A DNA stretch of 64,000 nucleotides from Rubricoccus marinus (GTDB lineage Bacteria; Bacteroidota; Rhodothermia; Rhodothermales; Rubricoccaceae): positions 370,502-434,501 of the forward strand of contig NZ_MQWB01000001.1 in assembly GCF_002257665.1 (NCBI RefSeq), given 5' to 3'. The translations under genes were made by a program, and so were the position numbers. The notes below the pieces were generated by a model. It made no database searches, was not told where the DNA came from, and saw only the letters and a program-made list of their open reading frames with translations. Positions 17,377 through 26,524 of this stretch are shown here, piece by piece; the stretch's first letter is position 1; each line of letters opens with the position of its first letter.

Positions 17377-17396
17377 GCGCCAGAGGCCTCTGGCGC
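17377..17396. repeat. Inverted-phase palindrome GCGCCAGAGGCCTCTGGCGC
   Basis: The two half motifs are joined tail to tail instead of head to head, giving a 20-bp perfect palindrome that overlaps the last base of the DUF427 stop codon. Same repeat family, opposite junction. Confidence 0.85.
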
Positions 17397-17887
17397 TACC
17401 AGCCCCACGTCCCGGGCTCGCCCTTGAACGGCCCCACGACCTTCGACGTGATCCACCCGGCGTAGAACGTCCCCGGTTGCGGGAGCGCCCGCTCGCCGCC
17501 CAGCCAGCACGCGTCCACGCGCCCGGGGTAGAACGCGAGGTGATCCTTGAGGGCGAGGTACCGCTCGCGCGGGCTGGCGTACGCCCACGCGGCCTCTGGC
17601 GAGCGCCGCCCGTCTACGTCCAGGTCGAAGTAGCGCGCGAGGCCTTTCCACTCGCAGCCCGAGGTCCGCGCCGTGGGCACGAGAAGGGAGAGGTCGCAGT
17701 CCTCTGGCGGGATGTAGATCGTCGGCGGGTGGCTCGTTTCCAGGATGCGGAGCGCGCCGTCGCTCTCGGCGACCGTACGGCCCGCGAACTCGACGCGCAC
17801 GCGCTGGCCGACGGGTTCGAGCGCGGGTGGGCGGGGGTAGTCCCAGACGGACTCTTGCCCGGGACCGGGCGGGATAGGGGTGGGCAT
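17396..17887 (-). CDS. DUF427 domain-containing protein
   Basis: A 163-residue cytoplasmic protein matching the DUF427 (PF04248) pattern: VRVEFAGRTVAESDGALRILETSHPPTIYIPPEDC, then TSGCEWKGLARYFDL and AWAYASP, ending with DACWLGGERA…FYAGWITSKVVGPFKGEPGTWGW. Members are small barrel proteins of unknown function, sometimes fused to nucleotidyltransferases. Nothing nearby clarifies its role. It ends at a motif palindrome. Confidence 0.88.
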   Translation of the reverse strand: MPTPIPPGPGQESVWDYPRPPALEPVGQRVRVEFAGRTVAESDGALRILETSHPPTIYIPPEDCDLSLLVPTARTSGCEWKGLARYFDLDVDGRRSPEAAWAYASPRERYLALKDHLAFYPGRVDACWLGGERALPQPGTFYAGWITSKVVGPFKGEPGTWGW

Positions 17888-17961
17888 GGCGCCAGAGGCA
17901 GGGCGGGTGTCAACCCGCTCGCGGGCGCCCGGCTCCCGCCCAGAGCTCTCGTGCCGCCGTG

Positions 17962-17979
17962 GCCTCTGGCGCCAGAGGC
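17962..17979. repeat. 18-bp palindrome downstream of serine hydrolase gene
   Basis: Perfect GCCTCTGGCGCCAGAGGC, 11 bp beyond the hydrolase stop (minus strand). Confidence 0.9.
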
Positions 17980-17990
17980 CTCCTGTGGCG

Positions 17991-19076
17991 TCAGTCGGCG
18001 TCTGCGGCGTCGGCGATGACTGCCGCGATTTCGCGGACCCAGGCGAGGTCGGCGCCGGTGAGGTTCATCGCCGCGGCCACCACCACGCCCGCCTCAGGAA
18101 CCACCCACAGCAGCGAGGTCCCGCCAACGGCGCCGCCGCTGTGCGAGACCACGTCACGGCCTCTGGCGTCCGTGCCGAGCGCCCATCCGAACCCGTAGCT
18201 GACGCCCTCGCCAGAGGCGGTCGTCTGCTCGGTAAAGAGGAGCGCGCGCGAGCGCGTGCCGAGCGTGTCCGCCGTGACGTAGGCGCCCAGGCGCAAGAGG
18301 TCCTCTGGCGTGGAGAGAAAGCCGCCGCCCGCCCACTTCACGCTGTTGTCCACATAGGGCGCGTTGGCGAAGGCCTCGCCCTGGCGCTCGTACGGCCTCG
18401 CCCGGTTGGGAATCAGGGCGCTCGGCTGGTCGGCGGCGGTGTGCGCCATGCCCAGCGGGGCGAAGACGCGGCGCTCCATGTAGTTCAGGAACGGCTCGCC
18501 AGAGGCCCCCTCCACGACGGCGCTGATGAGGTTCCAGCCATAGCTGGAGTACGCGTACGCCGTCCCGGGTGCGTACATCAGCGTGTCCGCGGAGAACACG
18601 GTCAGCGCCTCCCCGACGCTCCCGAACGGGCGCGCCAGGAAGTACTCGTCGCCCTGGTAATGCCGGATGCCCGCGAGGTGCCCGCCCAGGGCTCGCGTCG
18701 TGACCGCCCAGCGCTTCTCGGGAAAGGCCGGGACGTACGTCTGCACCGGCGCGTCCACGTCCAGCGCCCCCGCCTCCACCAGTTGCGCCACTGCCACGGC
18801 CGTCATCGGCTTGGAGACGCTCGCGATGCGGAACCGCGTCTCCGTCGTCACCGGCACGCGCTGCTCCAGGTCCGCCAGGCCGAAGCCCTCGCTCCAGACC
18901 GTCGCGCCGTCCACGCTCACCGCGATGGCCATGCCCGGCAGGCCTCTGGCGGCCGAGTCCGCGATCGCGCGAGCGCGCTCTACCGCCACGTCGAGCGTGG
19001 CAGGCTGCGCGCTCGCGCCAGAGGCGAAGAGGAAGAGGAGCAGGGCGAGGCGTCTCGCCAGAAGCTGTCTAGGCAT
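17991..19076 (-). CDS. Serine hydrolase, beta-lactamase/PBP4-like (class C fold)
   Basis: A 361-residue secreted hydrolase. The signal peptide (MPRQLLARRLALLLFLFASG then ASAQ) precedes a beta-lactamase-related domain with the nucleophile motif S86-V-S-K89 (FRIASVSKPMTAVAV), a tyrosine motif region (AYSSYGWNLISAVVEG) and a C-terminal HSGGAVGG box replacing KTG. These are the features of class C beta-lactamase/esterase/D-aminopeptidase relatives; the substrate is unknown. Its start lies 3 bp after the stop of the GNAT gene, so the two form a transcription unit. It carries several in-frame copies of the dispersed motif, mostly in loops. Confidence 0.88.
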   Translation of the reverse strand: MPRQLLARRLALLLFLFASGASAQPATLDVAVERARAIADSAARGLPGMAIAVSVDGATVWSEGFGLADLEQRVPVTTETRFRIASVSKPMTAVAVAQLVEAGALDVDAPVQTYVPAFPEKRWAVTTRALGGHLAGIRHYQGDEYFLARPFGSVGEALTVFSADTLMYAPGTAYAYSSYGWNLISAVVEGASGEPFLNYMERRVFAPLGMAHTAADQPSALIPNRARPYERQGEAFANAPYVDNSVKWAGGGFLSTPEDLLRLGAYVTADTLGTRSRALLFTEQTTASGEGVSYGFGWALGTDARGRDVVSHSGGAVGGTSLLWVVPEAGVVVAAAMNLTGADLAWVREIAAVIADAADAD

Positions 19077-19079
19077 GGG

Positions 19080-19580
19080 TCAGATCTCGTAGAGGAGGCA
19101 GGGTTCGTGTTCGCCCTCTGCGGTGTATGTCCCCGCCGGGCGCATGCCCACTTTTTCCAGGACGCGCCGGGACGCCACGTTGTCGGCGTCGATAAACGCG
19201 ACGACGCGGTCCAGGCCGAGGTCGGTGCGGGCGTGCGTGAGCGTCGCGAGGGCCGCCTCGGTGGCATAGCCGCGTCCGTGGTGCGCTCCGAGGATGGCGT
19301 AGCCGAGGTCCGGCGCGTCCAGCCCCTCGCGCTGGATCAGGCCCGTCAGGCCCATGGGTTCCCCCGTGTCGCGCAGCTCCACGCAGTAGGAGCCGAAGCC
19401 GTGGGCCTCGTAGTGCGCGAGCAGACGCGTGGTGAGGTACGTCTGGGCGTCCTCCAACGTGCGGAGGCCGCGGTCGCCGATGTGTTGGTGCCACAGCGGC
19501 TCGTTGAGGAGGCGGAGCACGAAAGGCGCGTCGCCCAGCGTGAAGCGGCGGACGGAGAGGCGCTCGGTCTGGAACAGCAT
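19080..19580 (-). CDS. GNAT family N-acetyltransferase (RimJ/RimL type)
   Basis: A 166-residue acetyltransferase beginning MLFQTERLSVRRFTLGD, a typical RimJ-like opening (TxRLxLRxxxxxD). The acetyl-CoA loop is seen in GYAILGAHHGRGYATEAALATL (Q/RxxGxG/A variant HHGRGYA), followed by ADNVASRRVLEKVGMRPAG. The substrate could be a protein N-terminus, an amine or an antibiotic and cannot be told from sequence. The frame extends upstream to 19721 but without similarity, so the ATG at 19578-19580 is used. First gene of a two-gene unit with the serine hydrolase. Confidence 0.88.
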   Translation of the reverse strand: MLFQTERLSVRRFTLGDAPFVLRLLNEPLWHQHIGDRGLRTLEDAQTYLTTRLLAHYEAHGFGSYCVELRDTGEPMGLTGLIQREGLDAPDLGYAILGAHHGRGYATEAALATLTHARTDLGLDRVVAFIDADNVASRRVLEKVGMRPAGTYTAEGEHEPCLLYEI

Positions 19581-19814
19581 GGCCGAAGATGCCTCTGGCG
19601 GGCCGGACTCGCCAGAGGCCTCGGCGAATGGCGGGACGTTGCACGCCGGATGTCTCAAACGGTAGGACCGAAAGGCGCAGAAATGTGGCCACAGGGGGCG
19701 TGGTGGCCGATATAGCCTCACGGGCTAGAAAAACGCTTTTCTGTGTTATGAAAACCTTTTCACGCCGCCTACCTTGAGGCTCTGTTCTCTCCTCTGCCTT
19801 CGTGGCCATCCCGC

Positions 19815-22445
19815 ATGACGCATCCGCTACTCCTCTCCCTGCGCACCTCTTGGACGCGTCCAGAGCCACACCCCTCCCGCTGGGTCCGTCTCGCGACGGC
19901 GCTGGCTCTCGCCGTGCTCGTGCTGGCCGCCCCTCGCGTCCAAGCGCAGGCGCAGGTCTCGCTCCCCATCACGTTCGAGAGCGGTGACGCCACGTTCTAC
20001 GAGCTGTTCGACTTCGAGGGGGCGGATTCCGACATCACCGCGGACCCCACGGACGCCTCCAACAGCGTCGTGACGACTGTACGGCCCGCGGGCGCCGGGG
20101 GCGTCGCCGGTACAACGGTCGCGAACGACAACGGCTTCACCCAGCGCGTCCCGTTCGCCTCTGGCGCGACGACGATGAGCGTGCGCGTGTGGTCGCCAGA
20201 GGCCGGCGTTCCGGTCCGCTTCAAGTTGGAGAAGTTCAACGACCCGACGATCACCGTGGAGGCCCAGTGCCCGACGACAACAGCGGGCGGCTGGGAGACG
20301 ATCACCTATGACTTTATCACCGACAAGGTGCCAGGGTCCGCTGATCTCAACTTCAACAGTGAGTACTCCAAGGCGACCATCTTCTTCGACTTCGGGCTCG
20401 AGAACGCGACGGAGGCCACGACCTACTACTGGGACGACGTCGCCTTTGGAGGTACGGCCGTCGAGGGCGGGTGCCGCCCGCCGCCGCCTGGCCCCACCGT
20501 CGCACTTCCCGTCACGTTTGAGGACGGCGACCGGGCGTTCTACGAACTCCGGGACTTCGGCGGGAACGCATCCCAGTTGATCGCCGACCCCACCGATGCC
20601 TCCAACACGGTCGTGGAATCCATCCGTGGCGCCAACGCCCCCTTCTTCGCCGGCACGACGGTCGCCGACGCGAACGGCTTCACCACGCCGATCCCGTTCG
20701 CCTCTGGCGCGACGACGATGAGCGTACGTGTCTGGTCGCCAGAGGCCGGCATCCCCGTTCGGTTCAAGGTCGAGAACGCGGGCAACAGCGGGATCAGCGT
20801 GGAGGCCCAGTGCCCGACGACGACCGCGATGGCGTGGGAGACGATCACCTATGACTTCGTGGCGGACAAAGTCCCGAATACGGCCGACATCAACTTCGCG
20901 AACGAGTACACGAAGGCGTCGGTCTTCTTCAACTTCGGCCAGGAAAACGCGCCGACGCCGACGACCTACTACTGGGACGATGTCTCCTTTGGCGGCACGG
21001 CTGTGCCGGGCGGCTGCAACAACGCCACCAGTGGTGGTGACACCATCGCCGAGGCCCGCGCTGCGGGCGCCGGAACCGAGGTCACGCTTACGGGGGTGGT
21101 GACCCGCGCAGAGGGCGCGTTCGCCTACGTGCAGGACGCCACGGGTGCCATCACGGTCCGCCAGACCAGCGGCGCGTTTTTCGCCGAGATCGCGGCGGGC
21201 ACCATCGCGGCAGGAACGCGCGTCACCCTCGTGGGCACCACGAGTGAGTTCCGCGGCCTTTTCCAGCTCAACGAGGGAGGCCTCGCGAGCTACACCGTGG
21301 ACGGCGTCACCGACGTGCCCGCTGCTCAGAGCATCACGCTCGCGGAGCTCGCGAGCAATGGCGAGGCGTACGAAGCCGAACTCGTGGAACTGACCGGCCT
21401 CACGGTTGCCGAGACCGGCACGTTCTCCGCGGGCACGAACTACACCGCCACCGACGACTCCGGCACGGGCACGCTCCGCATCCCGAACGCGAACGACACC
21501 GCGCTTGAGGGGACGGACATCCCCGGCGCCGCGTTCACGTTTACGGGCGTCGTCGGTCAGTTCACGACCGCTACCCCGGCGACCGACGGCTACCAACTCC
21601 TCGCCATTGCGGAGGGCGACGTGCTCGCGCCGCCGATGCCGGTGGTCTCGCTCCCCATCCGGTTCGAGAGCGGGGACGCCGACTACTACGAGCTGCAGGA
21701 CTTCGGCGGCAACGCCTCCACGCTCGTCCCCGACCCGGAGGACGCGAGCAACACCGTCGTGCAGTCCGTCCGCACGGCCACGGCCGCATGCTTTGCCGGC
21801 ACGACGGTCGCCGACCGGACCGGCTTCACCGCGCCGATCCCGTTCGCCTCTGGCGCGACGACGATGAACGTACGTGTCTGGTCGCCAGAGGCCGGCATCC
21901 CCGTCCTCGTTAAGGTCGAGAAGGCCGGGACGCCGGAGATCAGCGTGGAAACGGTGGCCACAACGTCGGTGGCGGGAGCATGGGACGTCCTCGTGTTTGA
22001 CTTCGCGAACGAGCGGACAGGCACGGCCGCGCTCAACCTCGACTCGGAGTACACGAAGGCCTCGATCTTCTTCAACTTCCGGTGCCCCGATGAGACGCCG
22101 GTGGCAGAGGCGACCTACTACTGGGACGACCTCGCCTTTGGCTCGGCGCCCCCGGTCAGCGCGGAAGAGACGGCCGCGGCTCAGAACGTGGAGCTCGCGC
22201 AGAACTCTCCGAACCCGTTCACGGCTCGGACGACGATCCGCTTCTCGCTGAAGGCCCAGGGCGACGTGCAACTGCACGTCTACAACCACCTCGGGCAGAA
22301 AGTCGCAACCCTGGTGGACGGCTCGGTGGCCTCTGGCGACCACGCCGTCTCGTTCGACGCGACGGGCCTCGCGAGCGGGATGTACTTCTACCGCCTGCAG
22401 CACAGCGGCTCGACCGTCACGCGGACGATGGTGTTAACCCGCTAG
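19815..22445 (+). CDS. Secreted T9SS protein with three carbohydrate-binding-like modules
   Basis: An 876-residue secreted protein. After a signal peptide (ending about residue 46, APRVQAQ) there are three copies of a module of about 175 residues, near 47-220, 233-405 and 612-770. Each begins VxLPxxFExGDxxxYEL and carries FASGATTMxVRVWSPEAG and a closing TTYYWDDVxFG. Such modules are common in marine Bacteroidetes polysaccharide-related proteins, where they are thought to bind glycans. Between copies two and three lies an OB-like domain (EARAAGAGTEVTLTGVVTRA…, about 410-600). The last 80 residues form a Por/T9SS type A sorting domain (ELAQNSPNPF…GMYFYRLQHSG…VLTR). A relatively AT-rich leader (19720-19790) precedes the start. 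It ends at a strong terminator. Confidence 0.8.
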   Translation: MTHPLLLSLRTSWTRPEPHPSRWVRLATALALAVLVLAAPRVQAQAQVSLPITFESGDATFYELFDFEGADSDITADPTDASNSVVTTVRPAGAGGVAGTTVANDNGFTQRVPFASGATTMSVRVWSPEAGVPVRFKLEKFNDPTITVEAQCPTTTAGGWETITYDFITDKVPGSADLNFNSEYSKATIFFDFGLENATEATTYYWDDVAFGGTAVEGGCRPPPPGPTVALPVTFEDGDRAFYELRDFGGNASQLIADPTDASNTVVESIRGANAPFFAGTTVADANGFTTPIPFASGATTMSVRVWSPEAGIPVRFKVENAGNSGISVEAQCPTTTAMAWETITYDFVADKVPNTADINFANEYTKASVFFNFGQENAPTPTTYYWDDVSFGGTAVPGGCNNATSGGDTIAEARAAGAGTEVTLTGVVTRAEGAFAYVQDATGAITVRQTSGAFFAEIAAGTIAAGTRVTLVGTTSEFRGLFQLNEGGLASYTVDGVTDVPAAQSITLAELASNGEAYEAELVELTGLTVAETGTFSAGTNYTATDDSGTGTLRIPNANDTALEGTDIPGAAFTFTGVVGQFTTATPATDGYQLLAIAEGDVLAPPMPVVSLPIRFESGDADYYELQDFGGNASTLVPDPEDASNTVVQSVRTATAACFAGTTVADRTGFTAPIPFASGATTMNVRVWSPEAGIPVLVKVEKAGTPEISVETVATTSVAGAWDVLVFDFANERTGTAALNLDSEYTKASIFFNFRCPDETPVAEATYYWDDLAFGSAPPVSAEETAAAQNVELAQNSPNPFTARTTIRFSLKAQGDVQLHVYNHLGQKVATLVDGSVASGDHAVSFDATGLASGMYFYRLQHSGSTVTRTMVLTR

Positions 22446-22472
22446 ACCCGTCAGGAAACCTGTCGATCCAGA

Positions 22473-22501
22473 CGCTCCTCCCACCCGGGGGGAGCGCTTT
22501 T
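22473..22501 (+). terminator. Rho-independent terminator
   Basis: A 10-bp stem (22473-22482 with 22487-22496, one G-U pair) with a four-base loop ACCC is followed by CTTTT, 28 bp after the stop of the triple-module gene. Confidence 0.85.
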
Positions 22502-22525
22502 GCGTGGGGGCTCCCGGGCGAGGCG

Positions 22526-24685
22526 CTAGCCCGCCAGAGGCCTCTGGCGCGCGGCTGCGAACACCGTCTCAGGATCGACGCGGTCCGGGAGTGGCCCGAC
22601 GCGCGCGAGCTTGAGCGCGGCGAGGCGTCCGCCGGAGCGGGCGCAGGCCTCTGGCGCGAGGCCGCGGAGCCACGCGGCGAGGAAGCCTGCCCAGAAGGCG
22701 TCGCCCGCGCCCGTCGCGTCGGCGACGGATTCTAGCGGCTCGGCAGACACGTCGGCGCGACCGCCGTCCCAGGCGACGAGGGCGCCTTCGGAGCCGCGCG
22801 TGAGGCACACGAGCGTGGCGCCCCAGGATAGGAGGCGCTCGCAGATGGCGTCGTCCGGGAGCGTTTCGCCGAACAGGCGCTCGGCGTCGTCGCGGCTGGC
22901 CTTCGCCAGAGGCCCGAGCGCGAGGAACACGCGCGCCGTAGCGCCGATTTCGGTCCGCTCGTCGCGCGAGCGCGGCGCCACGTTGAGGTCGATGCTGAGC
23001 GTGGCGCCCGCGGCCGAGGCGCGGGCGGCGCCGTCGAGCAGCGTCGTGCGCGCGGGCTCGCGGGAAAGCGCGAAGCCCGACGTGTGGAACAGACGCGCGC
23101 TCGCCAGGAGCGAGTCGGGAAGCTGGCCGGGCGCGATGCGGCGGTCGGCGTGGCGAAAGAGCGCGAAGTCCGGTGTGGCGTCGGTCCGCGTGACGGTTAC
23201 GACGGAGGTGGGGGAGTCCGTGATCTCTTGGAGCCGGGCGTCCACGCCAGTGGCCTCAACCGAGCGGCGCAGAAAGCGGCCGAAGCCGTCGTCGCCCACG
23301 CTCGCCACGAGCGCGGTCGGCACGCCCAGCCGCGCGAGGTTGGTCGCGAGGTTGGCCGCGCTGCCGCCGGCGTGGCGCTCGAACATCGCCGCCTCGCCGA
23401 GGCCGCTGGCGGGCTCGGCCGAGAGGAGGTCCACCAGGATCTCGCCTGCGACGACGACCTCTGGCGCGCCGCCCTCCGCCAGAGGCACGGCCGGGGCTGG
23501 CGCGGCCTCTGGCGGGGACCACCAGTCCGCGAGGCGTCCGTCGATCGCTGCCTCTGCGAGGACTTCGCCCGCGGCGCTCCACGCCAGAGGCGTCGTGCCG
23601 TGAGGCGCGCCCTCGGGGTCGAGGTACTCGGGGAAGCCGCCCATGCGGTTCGCGGCGGCGAGCGCGTCCGCGAGGCCTCTGGCGTCGGCCTCGCGGCCGG
23701 ACTGCGCGAGCGCCGCCACCCACCAGCCGTTCACCATCGGCCACGCGCCGCCGTTGTGGTAGTGGCCGGGGCGGTTGGAGAAGCGGTCGCGCACGTTGGC
23801 GCGGAGCACGTCCCACTCGGCGTCGCCCTCGCGGATCACGGGGTCGAAGGCGGGGACCAGCCCGCTGCTGCCTCTGGCGAGACCCAGCCCGTGGTCCAGG
23901 AGCGGCGCGGAGCGCTCTCGCCAGAGGCCCCCGAGAAGGGCGACCGCGGAGCCCAGTGCGTCGAACCGGCGGGCGTAGCCGCCGGGCGTGAGGCCCGCAA
24001 ACGGGAACGGCTCGGCGCCTTCTCCGAGCGCCCGCCGGAACGCCTCAGGGTGATACGCTGCCTCTGGCGCGCCGCCCTCGCGTGGCCAGAACGTGGCCTC
24101 AATAGTTCGGCGGAGGTCGTCGGCCTCGCGCTCGGCGTCGCCGTTGTCCGCCGCCAGAGGCGCCCACTGCTGGAGCGCGAGGAGCCGCAGCGCTTGGTCG
24201 AAGAGGAGGTAGCCGTGGAGGTCGTACTCGTCGGCCCAGTCGCCGGACTGCGGGACGTAGACGAGGCCTCGGGCGTTGAACTCCCACGCGCGCAAGAGGC
24301 GCAGCACGCCACCCACGGCGGGCGCCATCTGGACCGCGAAGCCGCGGTCGCCGGTCAGCCGTGAGTAGAGCGCCACGCCGAGCACGAACCACGGCCCGGC
24401 GTCCACGCGCCCCGCGAGGCCGCCATAGCTCACGGCCTCCGTCTCGCCAGAGGACGAGACCGCTACGTTGGACGGCACCTGTCCCTCGGGGCCGAGGTGA
24501 TCGGCGAGCGTCTGCAGTGTTGCGCGGAGGCCTCTGGCGAGGTCGGCGTCGCCAGAGGCGAGCCCGGCGAGGCCGCAGATCACGCCGTCCCGCGCCCACA
24601 CGCGCCGGTAGTTCGTCGTGTCCTCCGGGGAGGCGACGTACCCGGCGGGCGTGAGCGAACGGCGCAGAAGGTCGAGGGCGGTCAT
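22526..24685 (-). CDS. Fusion: invertase-like glycoside hydrolase + PfkB fructokinase-like kinase
   Basis: A 719-residue bifunctional protein. Residues about 1-385 form an (alpha/alpha)6-type glycosidase domain with TNYRRVWARDGVI, SYGGLAGRVDAGPWFVLGVALYSRLTGD, YVPQSGDWADEYDLHGYL and YHNGGAWPMVNGWW. The last block matches the YHNGGSWP of GH100 neutral/alkaline invertases. A Pro/Ala linker (about 385-410) made from three copies of the dispersed motif joins a PfkB/ribokinase domain (VVVAGEILVDLL, GGSAANLATNLARLG, NVAPRSRDER, and the catalytic DATGAGDAFWAGFLAAWLRG near 655-672). Sucrose split to glucose and fructose, with fructose phosphorylated by the same chain, is the simplest reading; the exact glycoside is inference. 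Neighbouring symporter, TonB receptor and LacI genes support sugar use. No signal peptide, so cytoplasmic. Confidence 0.82.
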   Translation of the reverse strand: MTALDLLRRSLTPAGYVASPEDTTNYRRVWARDGVICGLAGLASGDADLARGLRATLQTLADHLGPEGQVPSNVAVSSSGETEAVSYGGLAGRVDAGPWFVLGVALYSRLTGDRGFAVQMAPAVGGVLRLLRAWEFNARGLVYVPQSGDWADEYDLHGYLLFDQALRLLALQQWAPLAADNGDAEREADDLRRTIEATFWPREGGAPEAAYHPEAFRRALGEGAEPFPFAGLTPGGYARRFDALGSAVALLGGLWRERSAPLLDHGLGLARGSSGLVPAFDPVIREGDAEWDVLRANVRDRFSNRPGHYHNGGAWPMVNGWWVAALAQSGREADARGLADALAAANRMGGFPEYLDPEGAPHGTTPLAWSAAGEVLAEAAIDGRLADWWSPPEAAPAPAVPLAEGGAPEVVVAGEILVDLLSAEPASGLGEAAMFERHAGGSAANLATNLARLGVPTALVASVGDDGFGRFLRRSVEATGVDARLQEITDSPTSVVTVTRTDATPDFALFRHADRRIAPGQLPDSLLASARLFHTSGFALSREPARTTLLDGAARASAAGATLSIDLNVAPRSRDERTEIGATARVFLALGPLAKASRDDAERLFGETLPDDAICERLLSWGATLVCLTRGSEGALVAWDGGRADVSAEPLESVADATGAGDAFWAGFLAAWLRGLAPEACARSGGRLAALKLARVGPLPDRVDPETVFAAARQRPLAG

Positions 24686-24748
24686 GGGGCCAGTGGGGTG
24701 TGGCCAGGAGGCAATGGCGGATGAACAGCCGGGCAGGTGGGGGTGCGG

Positions 24749-24766
24749 GCCTCTGGCGCCAGAGGC
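24749..24766. repeat. 18-bp palindrome downstream of symporter gene
   Basis: Perfect GCCTCTGGCGCCAGAGGC, 39 bp beyond the symporter stop (minus strand). Confidence 0.9.
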
Positions 24767-24805
24767 GCGGGGAGGAGCACGCGACTCCCTACTGCCCGTC
24801 GGCCC

Positions 24806-26398
24806 CTACCAGAACAGCGCGACGACGACGAACGTGAGCGCGACCAACGCGGCGCCCTGGACGCGGTAGTTCTGCCACCACGGAAGCGCGCGGAGCGCCT
24901 CCGAGTCCTCGCGCCAGAGGCTCGGCGTCCACGTCACGTCGGCGATCTTGGCCATGTCCGGCGCGGGCTGCGCCTTGCTCATCAGGATGAGGACGAGGCC
25001 GCTGGCGAGGAGCAGGATGCCCGGGATGTAGAGGAACGGGATCGCGATCGCGCCCAGAACGGGCCCCAGGATGAACAGCAGTGCCGAGGTCGCGTGGCCT
25101 GCCATGAGGCTCCAGAAGGCCGCGCCAGAGGTCGCCCGCCGCCAGAACACGCCCACGACGAAGAGCGCCACGAACGGCGGGACGACGTAGGCCAGGAAGC
25201 TCTGGAGGTAGCCCCAGAGCGTGTCGAACTGGAGGATGATGGGCGCCCAGACGGCCGCGAAGACCATAAACACGAGCGTCACGATCCGGCCCACATTGGC
25301 GAGCTGCCGAGAAGTGAACGCCGGGCGGAAGCGCTTGACGAAGTCCATCGTCACGAGCGTCGAGGCGGAGTTCAGCGTGCTGTCTACGCTGGACATGATG
25401 GCCGCGACCATCGCCGTCAGCACGAGCGCGCGGATGCCGCCCGGGAGCAGGTCGAAGACCATCGTCGGAAACACGGCGTCGGCGCGCTCCAGGCCGGGGT
25501 AGAGGACCCGCGCGAACGTCCCCGGAAGCACCATCAGGAAGATGACCGGCAGCTTGAGCAGGCCCGCGAAGAGCGCACCCCAGCGACCCTGGTTGAGCGT
25601 GCGCGCCGCCAGCGTCCGCTGCACCATGAACTGGTTGGTCGCCCAGAAATAGAAGCCCAGGATGAACACGCCCGTCAGCAGACCCGGCCACGGCATCACG
25701 GGGTCGTTCGCGGGCAGGATGAGCGAGAGCTTGTCCTCTGGCGTGACTGCGGTCACTGCCTCCCATCCGCCGCCGGCCTGGATCGTGGTCCAGCCGATCC
25801 ATGCCACGGCCGCGCTGCCCGCCAGGAGCAGGATCGCCTGCACGGCGTCGGTGTAGACGACGGCTTTGAGGCCGCCCGCGATCGTGTAGAGCCCTGCGAC
25901 CAGCGCGAGGATCGCGATGCTGAGTCGCATGTCCACGCCCGGGTAGATCAGCGCAATCACGAGCGAGCCCGCGTAGAGCGCCGAGGCGGTGTCGACGGTG
26001 ATGTTCAGGAAAACCGTCCAGCCCGAGAAGTAGAGCCGGCTGCGCCCGTCGAAGCGGCGCTCCAGAAACTCGGGGAGCGTGTAAATCCCCGTCTTGATGT
26101 AGAACGGCAGGAAGAACGCGCAGAAGATGACGAGCACGATGCCCGCCATCCACTCGTAGTTGAACACGGCCACGCCCATGCCGCCGTACGCCTCGCCGGC
26201 CATGCCGACGAGGCTGGAGGTGCTCATGTTGCTCGCGAACAGGCTCAGCCCGATCACGCCCCAGCCCAGCGAGCGGCCCGCGAGGAAGTAGTCGTCGGTG
26301 GATTCCTGCTTGCGGCCGATCCACAGGCCGAAGAGCACGATGCCGAGGACGTAGACGCCGATTACGGCGAGGTCCAGCGTGGAGAGGGCGAAGTCCAT
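24806..26398 (-). CDS. Sodium:solute symporter (SSS family), probable sugar transporter
   Basis: A 530-residue inner-membrane symporter with about 14 helices. SSS features include DYFLAGRSLGWGVIGLSLFASNMSTSSLVGMAGEAY near residues 36-72, YTLPEFLERRF, AGGLKAVVYTDAVQ (the family signature GGLxAVxxTDxxQ), FWATNQFMVQRTLAA and AAIMSSVDSTLNSASTLVTMD (Na2 site Ser/Ser/Thr). Sequence features resemble the SGLT/glucose-type branch, and its position between the glycosidase-kinase fusion and the TonB receptor suggests it imports the oligosaccharide or sucrose. The frame extends to 26479, but MDFALSTLDLAVIG at 26398 is the natural start. Likely part of the LacI-controlled unit. Confidence 0.9.
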   Translation of the reverse strand: MDFALSTLDLAVIGVYVLGIVLFGLWIGRKQESTDDYFLAGRSLGWGVIGLSLFASNMSTSSLVGMAGEAYGGMGVAVFNYEWMAGIVLVIFCAFFLPFYIKTGIYTLPEFLERRFDGRSRLYFSGWTVFLNITVDTASALYAGSLVIALIYPGVDMRLSIAILALVAGLYTIAGGLKAVVYTDAVQAILLLAGSAAVAWIGWTTIQAGGGWEAVTAVTPEDKLSLILPANDPVMPWPGLLTGVFILGFYFWATNQFMVQRTLAARTLNQGRWGALFAGLLKLPVIFLMVLPGTFARVLYPGLERADAVFPTMVFDLLPGGIRALVLTAMVAAIMSSVDSTLNSASTLVTMDFVKRFRPAFTSRQLANVGRIVTLVFMVFAAVWAPIILQFDTLWGYLQSFLAYVVPPFVALFVVGVFWRRATSGAAFWSLMAGHATSALLFILGPVLGAIAIPFLYIPGILLLASGLVLILMSKAQPAPDMAKIADVTWTPSLWREDSEALRALPWWQNYRVQGAALVALTFVVVALFW

Positions 26399-26506
26399 AA
26401 CGGATTGGGCGGACGGAGTGGGAGAGTCGGGAGCCTCTGGCGAGCGGAGCCGGTGGGCTTCGGCCAGTGGCCGGTGCAAACTCGAAACGCGTTGCGCGGA
26501 ATCAGA

Positions 26507-26524
26507 GCCTCTGGCGCCAGAGGC
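26507..26524. repeat. 18-bp palindrome (spacer copy 1)
   Basis: Perfect GCCTCTGGCGCCAGAGGC between the TonB receptor terminator and the symporter start. Confidence 0.9.

Noticed and set aside
19827-22403. An 858-codon open frame on minus opposite the triple-module gene
   Set aside because: Low-complexity Arg/Gly/Val translation without leader or motifs; the plus strand gives a signal peptide and T9SS sorting domain.
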